Assembly: GCF_024158915.1 (NCBI RefSeq)
Contig: NZ_JAMZGF010000048.1
Span: 1-42,767, forward strand
DNA length: 42,767 nucleotides
From: Chryseobacterium sp. S0630
GTDB lineage: Bacteria; Bacteroidota; Bacteroidia; Flavobacteriales; Weeksellaceae
Reading direction: 5' to 3'
The position numbers and the translations under genes were made by a program. Below are positions 25,315 to 33,215 of this stretch, piece by piece. The notes beneath the pieces were generated by a model. The model did no database searches. It was not told where the DNA came from and worked only from the letters and a program-made list of their open reading frames with translations. How positions within the stretch are numbered: position 1 is the stretch's first letter; each line of letters starts with the position of its first letter.

Positions 25315-25386
25315 AAAAATGAAAACAAACAAACCAGTATGAAAGAACTGTCGCATAGAAAACCCTAATATCCTTATACTAAAAAA

Positions 25387-25413
25387 GTGGGCTTTAGCCC
25401 ACTCCTATTGAAT
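25387..25413. repeat. Half copy of the aatagg REP-like element, possible terminator of mvaD
   Basis: The perfect palindrome gtgggctttagcccac (25387-25402) is followed by cctattgaat (25404-25413), the right end of the family seen at 19417-19555. Lying 13 bases beyond the mvaD stop, with an A run on its far side, it may also terminate mvaD transcription on the minus strand. Confidence 0.7.
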
Positions 25414-25425
25414 ATTTATTCTTAT

Positions 25426-26484
25426 TTAAAATTTCATCACATCTTTCACTACTCCATTTTTCTGAGTGTGTTGTAATAATTCAGCTTCAATAAAGGCTTT
25501 GATCTGTTCTTCAGACCCATTATTCGGGAACAGAAGGTGAACATTCGCTCCTGCATCCAATGTAAAGAATAAATGAAGTCCGGTTTCTCTTCTGAAATCC
25601 CAGATTTTATTGATAACTTCCAATGTTCCTGTTTTCATCAGGATAAAAGCAGGATCACTCATCATCATCATTGCATGTAATGTAAGTGCCTCATGTTCTA
25701 CCAACTTGATAAAACGTTCCATATCTCCGCTTTTCAGAATCTCTTTCATTGGAACAAAGTTTTCCCTTGCTTCCTGGAATCTTCTTTCTGCATAAGGATT
25801 GGTATTCATCAAACCATGTCCTACTGTTGAAGAAACACTTTTCTGTCCTTCATGAATCAATAAAACCCAGTCATTAAAGTTTTTGAAAACTTCATGAATT
25901 TCAGTGTCGGGATACTGTACTCCGAACAAGTCTGAGCTTCCTGTTACCTCATCAGTTTCTCCCCACACCACAAGTCCGTTGTACAAGCTTCGGCATGCGC
26001 TTCCACTTCCTAATCTTGCTAAAAATGAAGCTTTTCTCAAAGATTCTTCTTCAGAAGTTTTTTCTGTAAAGGAAGCATCCAACACCATCAGACATTTTGC
26101 AATGGCTCCAAATCCTGAAGCTGAGCTGGCAATCCCGGAACTGTGTGGAAATGTATTCTCTGTTCTGATGATATATTTCCCTTTTAAAATCCATGGAAGA
26201 TACTGTTCTATATTTCTGAAATATTTTTCAATTTTTTCGGCAAACTTCACTTCTTCATTTCCAGCAAGGAAAGTCTGCACTGAAAAAGATTCATCTGCTG
26301 TAAACTCCATTGAAGTATTGGTTTTACAATGGTTTAAAGTATAGCTGATACTTGGGTTTGCAGGAATCTGATCCGCATATTTCCCCCAATATTTAATCAG
26401 GGCAATATTAGACGGACAGCTTTCTGAAACCGTTTGAGTATGAATGGTGAAATTTTCTTTTCCTATAAAATCTTGTGTCGTCAT
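25426..26484 (-). CDS. mvaD: Diphosphomevalonate decarboxylase
   Basis: This 352-aa GHMP-kinase-fold enzyme converts mevalonate diphosphate, with ATP, to isopentenyl diphosphate. This is the last step of the mevalonate route, which some flavobacteria use instead of the MEP route. Diagnostic segments are SCPSNIALIKYWGK near residue 23, FPHSSGIASSASGFGAIAKCL (the phosphate loop) and LARLGSGSACRSLYNGLVVWG. The catalytic Asp should be in FTLDAGANVHLLFP. No other mevalonate genes are in the window. The gene is single, with repeats on both sides. Confidence 0.95.
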   Translation of the reverse strand: MTTQDFIGKENFTIHTQTVSESCPSNIALIKYWGKYADQIPANPSISYTLNHCKTNTSMEFTADESFSVQTFLAGNEEVKFAEKIEKYFRNIEQYLPWILKGKYIIRTENTFPHSSGIASSASGFGAIAKCLMVLDASFTEKTSEEESLRKASFLARLGSGSACRSLYNGLVVWGETDEVTGSSDLFGVQYPDTEIHEVFKNFNDWVLLIHEGQKSVSSTVGHGLMNTNPYAERRFQEARENFVPMKEILKSGDMERFIKLVEHEALTLHAMMMMSDPAFILMKTGTLEVINKIWDFRRETGLHLFFTLDAGANVHLLFPNNGSEEQIKAFIEAELLQHTQKNGVVKDVMKF

Positions 26485-26510
26485 AGTTTAATTTAAGTCA
26501 TTATTTTGAA

Positions 26511-26567
26511 CCACCCCGTCAAAAATTCTTTGAATTTTCGCCACCCCTCCAATAAAGGGGAATTTTT
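26511..26567. repeat. Intergenic repeat with two small hairpins between mvaD and the acyl-CoA synthetase
   Basis: After ccaccccgtc come the hairpins aaaattctttgaatttt (26522-26538) and cccctccaataaagggg (26544-26560), then aattttt. I recall similar ccacccc...gaatttt sequences between genes in other flavobacteria, but have not checked this. The second hairpin plus its T run could act as a plus-strand terminator. Confidence 0.5.
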
Positions 26568-26613
26568 ACGTCTTCAGTTGTAATTGACGTGAAAACAGGA
26601 GATCAAAAAAATT

Positions 26614-28383
26614 TTAGTACATCCTCTCTATAATATCTGCATATTTTTTAATGACCACATTTCTTTTGACTTTCAGTGTAGGAGTGATTTCTCCTGTATT
26701 GATGTCAAATTCTGCCGGCATTAAAGTAAATTTCTTCACTTTTTCATAGTCTGCCAGGTGGTCCTGTAATTCTTTAATTTTTTCTTTGTAAAGATGAACT
26801 ATCTTTTCATTTTTTACAGCCTCTTCCCAATTGGTAAAAGGAATATTATTCTTTTTGATATAATCCTGTAAAAATTCAAAATTAGGAACAATCAATGCTG
26901 AAACAAACTGTCTTCCTTCCGCAATCAGCATGATCTGCTGAATAAAATTATTGTTGGTTAAAAGGTTTTCTATCTGTTGTGGAGCGATGTATTTTCCGTT
27001 GGAAGTTTTCATCAGGTCTTTGATTCTGTCTGTGATGATCAGGTTTCCTTTCTCATCAAACTTTCCAGCATCACCGGTTTTAAACCATCCGTCTTCGGTG
27101 AATACTTTCTCGGTTTCTTCAGGTTTCTTGTAGTATCCTTTCATTATTCCGTTCCCTCTGGCCTGGATCTCATCATTTTCTCCGATACGCATTTCTACTC
27201 CCGGAAGAGGTTTTCCACTCGTACTATGTTCAAAATGAGTAAGAGGGAAAAGAGTTAATGTAGCAGTAGTTTCCGTTAATCCATATCCAACAGTCACGTG
27301 AATTCCCACCGATTCAAAGAAACGGGTCACTTCCGGCGACAATGAAGCTCCACCACAAGGTAAGAACCAAAGTCTGCCACCCATTTTTTCTTTTATTTTA
27401 CTGAAAACCAATCGGTCTGCTATAGTTTCTTTGAATTTTAATCCAAAAGGAATGGGTTGTTCATTTCTTCTTAATTCGGCTGTTTCCCATCCGGTTTTAA
27501 GTGCCCAGTCAAAGATTTTTTTCTTCAATGATGAACCTTCTTCTGCTTTTTCCAAAACGCCTGCATATACTTTCTGGAAAAATCTCGGTACGGCACACAT
27601 CGCTGTAGGTTTTACTTCTTCCAATGCTTTGGCGACATTTTTCGGATCTTCAAGGAAATACACGCGGGCACCACCATATAAACAAAGTAAACTCCAGCTT
27701 CTTTCAAAAACATGGCTTAAAGGTAGGAATGCCAGTGAAAGTTCTTCTTCAAAGTTTTTAAACTTAAAAAATTCAAAGTGTGAGTCGAATGCTTTGATAA
27801 AATTTCCATGGGTAAGCATTACTCCTTTTGGGATTCCGGTAGTTCCGGAAGTATAGATTAATGTAGCGATATCATCATTTTCTTTCTTACAGATTTCCAG
27901 CTCCGGTGAAGCTTTTGCAATGAAATCTTCAAGATAAGAACTGTTGAATTCTTTCTTGATCCAAACCGCTTTTTTGGAAACAATAATCGTTTCCAGATTA
28001 TTTTCTTCTTTATGTAAAAACTCAAGGCAGGCATCGTACTGCATCTGATTTCCTACTAAAACTGCTTTAGCTCCGGAATCGTTGATGATATGTTCTGCCT
28101 GTTCAGCATTATTTGTGGAATAAATAGGCACTGTGACTGCACCGATAGCCATTGAAGCCAGATCCATAATCATCCATTCTGATGAATTGTCTGAATAAAT
28201 AGCGACTCTGTCATTCTCCTGAACTCCGGATTCTTTTAAGGCATTGGCTGTTTTAAAAATAATTTCACTGAATTTTTTCCAGCTCAGCTCTTTCCAGGCT
28301 GCATCTTTCTTTTTAAATCCGATGGCCGCTTTTATAGGATGTTTTTCTACATTTTTAAGGATAATTGCCTCTGCAAGATTCAT
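26614..28383 (-). CDS. AMP-dependent long-chain acyl-CoA synthetase
   Basis: This 589-aa adenylate-forming enzyme should activate fatty acids to acyl-CoA. The AMP-binding P-loop TLIYTSGTTGIPKGVMLTHG is near residues 175-193, and HVTVGYGLTETTATLTLFP is the acyl-specificity motif. GWFKTGDAGKFDEKGNLIITDR with the following SNGKYIAPQQIE is the hinge region. The layout fits the FadD15/long-chain type and not short acetyl-CoA synthetases. Its ATG overlaps the stop of the upstream epimerase gene by four bases (atga), so both are translated from one mRNA. The substrate chain length is inferred. Confidence 0.93.
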   Translation of the reverse strand: MNLAEAIILKNVEKHPIKAAIGFKKKDAAWKELSWKKFSEIIFKTANALKESGVQENDRVAIYSDNSSEWMIMDLASMAIGAVTVPIYSTNNAEQAEHIINDSGAKAVLVGNQMQYDACLEFLHKEENNLETIIVSKKAVWIKKEFNSSYLEDFIAKASPELEICKKENDDIATLIYTSGTTGIPKGVMLTHGNFIKAFDSHFEFFKFKNFEEELSLAFLPLSHVFERSWSLLCLYGGARVYFLEDPKNVAKALEEVKPTAMCAVPRFFQKVYAGVLEKAEEGSSLKKKIFDWALKTGWETAELRRNEQPIPFGLKFKETIADRLVFSKIKEKMGGRLWFLPCGGASLSPEVTRFFESVGIHVTVGYGLTETTATLTLFPLTHFEHSTSGKPLPGVEMRIGENDEIQARGNGIMKGYYKKPEETEKVFTEDGWFKTGDAGKFDEKGNLIITDRIKDLMKTSNGKYIAPQQIENLLTNNNFIQQIMLIAEGRQFVSALIVPNFEFLQDYIKKNNIPFTNWEEAVKNEKIVHLYKEKIKELQDHLADYEKVKKFTLMPAEFDINTGEITPTLKVKRNVVIKKYADIIERMY

Positions 28384-29393
28384 TTCTTCAGCTTTTTGTC
28401 GTTAATATAATTGTTCAGGTGAAAGTCAATACTTTCTTTTACGGGAATAAACTGATAGTTCAGTTTTTCTTTGACTTTGTGATTGGAAATGGTGTTGAAT
28501 GAAGAAATGGCCTCAATATTTGATTTGGTGACCATTTTGAGTTTTGGAATCAGCCATCCGAAAAGGGTGTTGGCTACTCTTCCGATATTGAGTACAGATT
28601 GGGAAAGAATTCTTGCCTCTTTAAGTCCCAATCGGGTTCTTACCTGTTTGGCAAGGTCTGCATATCTGTTATTTTCAGCAACAATAATAAAACGTTCTCC
28701 GAAAAGGTTATTTTCCATTAATCCGATAGCCGTATTGGCAACGTCTCTTACGTCAACATAAGCAGAGCCTCCTGAAAAAGTAAAGCTATTATCTTCAAAG
28801 GTTGAGAAAAGTTCACCGCTGCTTTGACTCCAGTTTCCGCTTCCTACAATCATTCCAGGATTAATGATCACCACATTCAGGCCTTCTGCTGAAGCTCTCC
28901 ATGCTTCCATTTCAGACAAATGTTTGGAAATAGCATAGGCAGAATGTTCCAGTTTCGGATTAAAGTCAGATTCTTCATCCAGTTCTCCTTTTTCATTAAA
29001 ATTATCAAGAACAGCAACAGAACTTACATGAAGGAATTTTTTAACCTCTGATCCTTCGCAGGCATACAAAAGATTTTCAGTACCCTTAATATTGGTACGG
29101 TACATTTCTTTTTCGTCTTTGGGATGAAAACTCACTTTTGCAGCACAATGATATACCTCATCTACACCTTGCAGTGCAGTTTTTAAAGAATCGAGATCAT
29201 CAAAATCTACGTTGACCCATTCGATTCTATTAAAAAAATCGTCAGGATTCTCCGTATAAAAGCTGTATGAATGCTTTACTTCGTTTAAATTGCTGCCCGG
29301 TCGTTTGGAAGCACGTACATTTTTCCCTCTTTTAAGAAGTTCCAGTACAATTATTCTTCCCAGAATTCCGGTAGCACCCGTTACAAAAATCAT
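28380..29393 (-). CDS. NAD-dependent epimerase/dehydratase (extended SDR)
   Basis: This 337-aa extended short-chain dehydrogenase binds NAD(P) through GATGILGRIIVLELL at residues 5-19. The catalytic Tyr-Lys pair is in HSAYAISKHLSE, with the Ser probably in LHVSSVAVLD. A GSAYVDVRDVANTAI segment follows. Relatives act on sugar nucleotides, dihydroflavonol-like alcohols or 3-beta-hydroxysteroids; this cannot be resolved by eye. The four-base overlap with the acyl-CoA synthetase gene suggests a joint role in lipid metabolism. Confidence 0.88.
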   Translation of the reverse strand: MIFVTGATGILGRIIVLELLKRGKNVRASKRPGSNLNEVKHSYSFYTENPDDFFNRIEWVNVDFDDLDSLKTALQGVDEVYHCAAKVSFHPKDEKEMYRTNIKGTENLLYACEGSEVKKFLHVSSVAVLDNFNEKGELDEESDFNPKLEHSAYAISKHLSEMEAWRASAEGLNVVIINPGMIVGSGNWSQSSGELFSTFEDNSFTFSGGSAYVDVRDVANTAIGLMENNLFGERFIIVAENNRYADLAKQVRTRLGLKEARILSQSVLNIGRVANTLFGWLIPKLKMVTKSNIEAISSFNTISNHKVKEKLNYQFIPVKESIDFHLNNYINDKKLKK

Positions 29394-29591
29394 TAATTAT
29401 TTTACTTGATTGCTGACTAAAATATAACAATATTTTCTATCCGGCAATTCTTCCGGATTGGTAAAAATTCTTTAGAAAAACCGTTTTTGCAAATTTGCGA
29501 TTTTTAAAGCATAATTCAACTTAATTTAACCAATATTATCATTCCGAATACCACAAACCGGAAAATTTTAATCCCGACAGGTTATCCAACT

Positions 29592-29631
29592 TAAAAGTCC
29601 TGAAAGAATTTACATCTTTCAGGACTTTTAT
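29592..29631. terminator. Bidirectional terminator at the end of the graspetide operon
   Basis: taaaagtcctgaaag (29592-29606) and ctttcaggactttta (29616-29630) form a perfect 15-bp stem with a 9-nt loop. On the minus strand it lies 23 bases after the last ligase gene and is followed by an A/T tract. Confidence 0.9.
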
Positions 29632-29653
29632 ATTCAAAAATATATGCAGCTAT

Positions 29654-30658
29654 TTAAGCCATTACTTCATTATTTCTTCTTGGAGCTTTATCGCAAAGAA
29701 CATCTGCAATACTCTTTGAAATAAGGTTTCCTTCTGTAAGATTATCCAGCCAGAAAAATTCTCCTGCAGCATTGATCTCGATGAAATAATATTCGTCTTC
29801 AGGGGAAACAATCATATCTATGGCTCCATAATCTACATGATAAACATCAAGCAGTTCAAGGAGTTTTGCTTCTACATCTGCCGGAAGTTCTGTTCTGTTC
29901 CATTTATCAATCAGATTGACACCATCTTTTCTCCAGTCTACTTTGGCGTCTTCAGACTGTTGAGAATCTATTTCGAATGCATACACATCTCTTCCCACAA
30001 TAGTAATACGAAGTTCTTTTTTCTTCTGAATCATCTGCTGAAACTGCATAGGACAGTACAACAATGAATCCAGCTCTTCCAGTTTATCTTCGCCAACAAC
30101 GTTCGTAAATACTACATTTTCTACTCCATCTTCATAAATGGCAAAACCGGTCTGCATTTTGGCAACCACATTCTGATGTTTTACAATAAATTTCCTTGCT
30201 TCATCCGGATTGTTGGTAAGACAGGTTGCCGGAATGGTCAGCCCTAATTTATCTGCAATTTTCAACTGTTCTTCCTTGCTGTCAAGTCTTCTGTAAACAC
30301 TTGGTTTTCCTAAAGAATAAGCATCCACAGATTCAAAGAAACCGAAAAGGGTATTTCTGATTTCTCCCATAGCCGCACCGTAAAATTTAGAGTCCATTTC
30401 TTCTTTTAATCCTTTTCCGATATTGTAGGCTCTTCTGTACCAGATGGCTGAAATATCATCCAAACGATGTTTTGCTTCAGGCGTTTCCAGGTAACTTACC
30501 CATTCTCCATCCTGGAAAATAGTGGATAGTTTGTTTTGTAATGGATAAACGTCTACATCAAAGCGAATGACTTCACAATTATTTTTTTCAATGTATTCTG
30601 TTACTTTCTCAATGGAAAAATTATCTGCGGTATGGGTAATTATTAAAATTTTATTCAT
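29654..30658 (-). CDS. MvdD-like ATP-grasp graspetide ligase
   Basis: This 334-aa enzyme should use ATP to phosphorylate Asp/Glu side chains of the precursor and close omega-ester rings with Thr/Ser; in microviridins the MvdD type acts first. Motifs seen: AIWYRR (71-76), FQQMIQKKKELRITI (206-220), DWRKDG (241-246), YGAIDMIV (277-284) and FIEINAAGEFFWL (292-304), the metal-binding E-x-N. Compared from memory it follows microviridin MvdD along its length. The start is ATG 30658, which overlaps the stop of the other ligase gene (ATGAATAA, 8 bp); a longer frame to 30760 lies inside that gene and is rejected. It is the last gene of the operon. Confidence 0.92.
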   Translation of the reverse strand: MNKILIITHTADNFSIEKVTEYIEKNNCEVIRFDVDVYPLQNKLSTIFQDGEWVSYLETPEAKHRLDDISAIWYRRAYNIGKGLKEEMDSKFYGAAMGEIRNTLFGFFESVDAYSLGKPSVYRRLDSKEEQLKIADKLGLTIPATCLTNNPDEARKFIVKHQNVVAKMQTGFAIYEDGVENVVFTNVVGEDKLEELDSLLYCPMQFQQMIQKKKELRITIVGRDVYAFEIDSQQSEDAKVDWRKDGVNLIDKWNRTELPADVEAKLLELLDVYHVDYGAIDMIVSPEDEYYFIEINAAGEFFWLDNLTEGNLISKSIADVLCDKAPRRNNEVMA

Positions 30659-31607
30659 GGAAATTAATTCTTTTGATAAGGTTGTCGGCAATTCTTTCTG
30701 CAATAGGAAATCCCAGCTCTTTCTGAAGCATTCCCCACTCTCCCTGAGGATTGACTTCAAGGAAATAATAGGCTCCGTCTCTTCCTTTGATCATATCGAT
30801 CGCTCCTATATAAAGTCCCATTTCGTTCATCATGGAAGTAAGATTTACTTTCACAGCATCAGGTAATTCATATGCTTCCCAGAAATACCCTTCGCGGGCT
30901 ACTCTCCAGTCTGCATTTTCACTGTTATTGATTTTTCCTGTGAAGAACTCACCATCTACATATACGATTCGTAATTCATATTCTTTGTCAATATAGGGTT
31001 GAAAAATCATCGGACAGTAAGCGATATCTGAAAGGTGTTCCAAGGATTCTTCCTCAATAACTGTAGTGGAAATCATGTTCTCTCCTGACATTGTTTTGGC
31101 GGTAACTCCGTGAAGCTTCGCAATAGCTTTTCCCTGGCAGTATTGATAAAAAAATGTTGTTATTTTTTCTTCATCATTGGAAAAAATGGTTTTGGGAATG
31201 GTTAAGTTATTTCTTTGGGCAATTTTCAGCTGAAATATCTTATTTCCGTCTACTTTTTTTTCATTTTCATAAGGGTTGATCCAGGGAATATGTTCTAAAG
31301 CGGTCATCAGATTATACCTCAGACTTCCATATTCGTTGAGAAAGATTCTTTCATAATCCTGATCCAGTTCTTCGGGAGCACTGATCCTCCAGGCTTTTCT
31401 GTGCCATACACCTTTTATAGTGTCAGAATGGATCGTATTTCCTAATTCATCTGTCAGTTCAAATGAATCTTCATGAATACTGATTTTCTGAAGGTGATTC
31501 AGACGATCGGAATTCAATCTGAAATAAGGAATATTTTGGGAGCTCAGATATTCGAAAAAGAGGTCAATATTATAAAAATCCTGTGAATGGGTGATGCAGA
31601 GAATCAT
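30651..31607 (-). CDS. MvdC-like ATP-grasp graspetide ligase
   Basis: This 318-aa ATP-grasp enzyme is the paralogous partner of the downstream ligase. It has GVWHRKAW (66-73), FQPYIDKEYELRIVYVDGE (202-220), ADWRVAREG (232-240), YIGAIDMIKG (266-275) and FLEVNPQGEW (282-291). In microviridin clusters the second ligase (MvdC) makes the Lys-to-acidic omega-amide. The assignment here rests on the pairing and on the MvdD likeness of the other gene, so the two roles could be reversed. It lies 74 bp after the second precursor gene, across a terminator. Its last codons overlap the next gene, so both ligases should be made together. Confidence 0.87.
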   Translation of the reverse strand: MILCITHSQDFYNIDLFFEYLSSQNIPYFRLNSDRLNHLQKISIHEDSFELTDELGNTIHSDTIKGVWHRKAWRISAPEELDQDYERIFLNEYGSLRYNLMTALEHIPWINPYENEKKVDGNKIFQLKIAQRNNLTIPKTIFSNDEEKITTFFYQYCQGKAIAKLHGVTAKTMSGENMISTTVIEEESLEHLSDIAYCPMIFQPYIDKEYELRIVYVDGEFFTGKINNSENADWRVAREGYFWEAYELPDAVKVNLTSMMNEMGLYIGAIDMIKGRDGAYYFLEVNPQGEWGMLQKELGFPIAERIADNLIKRINFHE

Positions 31608-31625
31608 TTGCCGATTGTATTAAAA

Positions 31626-31652
31626 AGGGAAACTTACTATTTAAGTTTCCCC
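31626..31652 (-). terminator. Terminator between graspetide precursors and ligases
   Basis: gggaaactta (31627-31636) and taagtttccc (31642-31651) form a perfect 10-bp stem with a 5-nt loop. On the minus strand the stem is followed directly by a T run. Most transcripts from the precursor promoter should stop here, with partial read-through to the ligase genes. Confidence 0.85.
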
Positions 31653-31681
31653 TACTATTTTATTTAAAATTCGTTCTGATC

Positions 31682-31906
31682 TTACAGTGGAAGAGTGATT
31701 GTATCATCATCACCATCAGAAGGATATTTCAGCGTGTGCATCATATCATCTTTTGGAGAAGTTACCGTATCGATTGTTGGTTTTGTGATCAAATCTCTTT
31801 CAGCAAGTGTAATGTCACTTCCTCCTTTTACCGTTTCCGGATCTTTAACCTGTTTTTCTAAGAATGATGCGAAAAACGGCTTCTTCTTTGAGTTGTTGCT
31901 TTTCAT
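31682..31906 (-). CDS. Microviridin-like graspetide precursor A1
   Basis: This is a 74-aa precursor. Residues 7-29 are the leader with PFFASFLE (10-17), a one-residue variant of the PFFARFLE recognition helix of microviridin leaders, then KQVKDPETVKGG. The core TLKYPSDGDDD is at 58-68, followed by TITLPL. By analogy with microviridins, T58 would join D64 and S63 would join D66 as esters, and K60 would join D67 as an amide. The aromatic residue usual after PSD is replaced by Gly. The linker repeats D-x-(I/V)-T with T33, T41 and T49 eight residues apart. The leader is identical to A2 from residue 6 to 29. Products of this class inhibit serine proteases; the target here is unknown. Confidence 0.9.
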   Translation of the reverse strand: MKSNNSKKKPFFASFLEKQVKDPETVKGGSDITLAERDLITKPTIDTVTSPKDDMMHTLKYPSDGDDDTITLPL

Positions 31907-31959
31907 AATGTTTTAGTTTTGGTTTGATATATAATTTAGCTTAAGCTTTAGTATATTTC

Positions 31960-32196
31960 TTATGCTTCTAAAACATCCTCATCACCGTCAGAAGGATATT
32001 TCATCGTTACATTGTCATTGTCAGGTTTTGTAACATTATCCTTAATAGGAGTAGTAATCTGATCCTGAAGAGATGTAGTAATCTGATCTGCCAATACAGA
32101 AGTAATACCTCCTCCTTTTACTGTTTCAGGGTCTTTAACCTGTTTTTCTAAGAATGACGCAAAAAATGGCTTCTTTTTTGAATTTTTGTTTTCCAT
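31960..32196 (-). CDS. Microviridin-like graspetide precursor A2
   Basis: This 78-aa precursor is the first gene of the operon. The leader again has PFFASFLE at 10-17 and KDPETVKGG at 21-29. The core TMKYPSDGDED lies at 64-74, followed by VLEA. Expected links by analogy are T64-D70 and S69-D72 esters and a K66-E73 amide. The linker is four units beginning at D37, D45, D53 and D61, with Thr at 40, 48, 56 and 64, so the core Thr is in register with an exact eight-residue repeat. No typical double-glycine protease or exporter gene is nearby. A tactttg sequence on the minus strand (32234-32228) is a weak -7 candidate. Confidence 0.9.
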   Translation of the reverse strand: MENKNSKKKPFFASFLEKQVKDPETVKGGGITSVLADQITTSLQDQITTPIKDNVTKPDNDNVTMKYPSDGDEDVLEA

Positions 32197-32312
32197 AAGT
32201 TAATATTTTTATTGTTTTTTGAAAATCCAAAGTACAAAAAATTCAAATCATGGAGAAATAATATTACGTTTTAATAAAAATTTAACATAATATCACAAAT
32301 TAAAGAATAAAA

Positions 32313-33092
32313 TCAATTCAAACCCAAAAACTCCTTAACTACATTTGCGAAATCAACAGGGTTTTCCGCCTGTACCCAATGTCCTGCATTCTTTACCGTC
32401 ACTATTTTAGCTTTAGGGAATTGCTGCTTGATACCGAATTCATCCTGTGGCAGGATATAATTGGATTTTGCCCCTGCTATAAACAATGTTTCGCCTTCAA
32501 AAACTCCGAATTTAATCGCATTGGAAACAAATTCAGTATATTTTTCAGATAAAGTCTTAAGATTGAATCTCCAACCCAGTTTTTTATTGTCATCCCAATA
32601 CAGGTTTTTTGTCAAAAACTGCACAGTAGATCTTTCGGGAATATATTGGTTCAGAACAGCTTCTACTTCATTTCTTGAAGATACTGTATCAAAATCTACC
32701 GTTTCCAGCGCTTTGATAATTCCCTGATGATGCGGTGGATATGCTTTAGGTGAAATATCAACAACAATCAGTTTTTCAACACGTTCAGGATATTTTATAG
32801 CAAACTGCATTACTGCTTTTCCTCCTAAAGAATGCCCTAAAACATGAGCTTTCTGAATTCCGTAATGATCCATATAACGGGCAATATCATCTGCCAGATC
32901 ATCATGAGACATGCTGTCTGAATGAAAGCTTCTTCCATGGTTTCTAAGATCGATCAGGTGTACCGGAAGATATTCTCCCAGATCCTTTCCGAAACTTCCC
33001 CAGTTGTCAAGCATTCCGAATAATCCGTGAAATACAAGAAGTGGCGTATTCGTTACATTTTCGCCGAATATTTTTGAATTTAAAATTTCCAT
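32313..33092 (-). CDS. Alpha/beta-fold hydrolase (YbfF-type esterase)
   Basis: This 259-aa cytoplasmic serine hydrolase resembles the YbfF esterase group. LLVFHGLFGMLDNWGS holds the oxyanion-hole HG, LIDLRNHGRS is the following strand, and AHVLGHSLGGKAVMQFA is the nucleophile elbow. The His is in VKNAGHWVQAENP. The start is ATG 33092; 15 further codons to 33137 come from the upstream repeat and are rejected. The natural substrate is unknown. It is separated from pdxJ upstream by a repeat doublet, so it may have its own promoter, though none was clear. Confidence 0.87.
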   Translation of the reverse strand: MEILNSKIFGENVTNTPLLVFHGLFGMLDNWGSFGKDLGEYLPVHLIDLRNHGRSFHSDSMSHDDLADDIARYMDHYGIQKAHVLGHSLGGKAVMQFAIKYPERVEKLIVVDISPKAYPPHHQGIIKALETVDFDTVSSRNEVEAVLNQYIPERSTVQFLTKNLYWDDNKKLGWRFNLKTLSEKYTEFVSNAIKFGVFEGETLFIAGAKSNYILPQDEFGIKQQFPKAKIVTVKNAGHWVQAENPVDFANVVKEFLGLN

Positions 33093-33100
33093 ATTTTTAG

Positions 33101-33210
33101 AAGTTAGATGTGAGAAATCAGAAGTTAGATAAATCATGCATAATCTGTTTATGCTATTTTTAATATAATTGAAGTTGTACTAACTTCTAATCTCTAACTT
33201 CTGGTTTCTT
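33101..33210. repeat. Inverted doublet of the agaagttaga repeat between pdxJ and the hydrolase gene
   Basis: agaagttagatgtgagaaat and cagaagttagat (33101-33133) are in one orientation. actaacttctaatctctaac with ttctggtttctta (33179-33210) are inverted. The two could pair around an AT-rich loop of about 45 bases. The left arm encodes the false N-terminal extension of the hydrolase frame. Confidence 0.75.
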
Positions 33211-33215
33211 ATATT

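Noticed and set aside
30659..30760. Longer N terminus for the MvdD-like ligase
   Set aside because: It lies entirely inside the other ligase gene; the ATG at 30658 matches the family start (NKILIITHT) and gives the usual coupled overlap.
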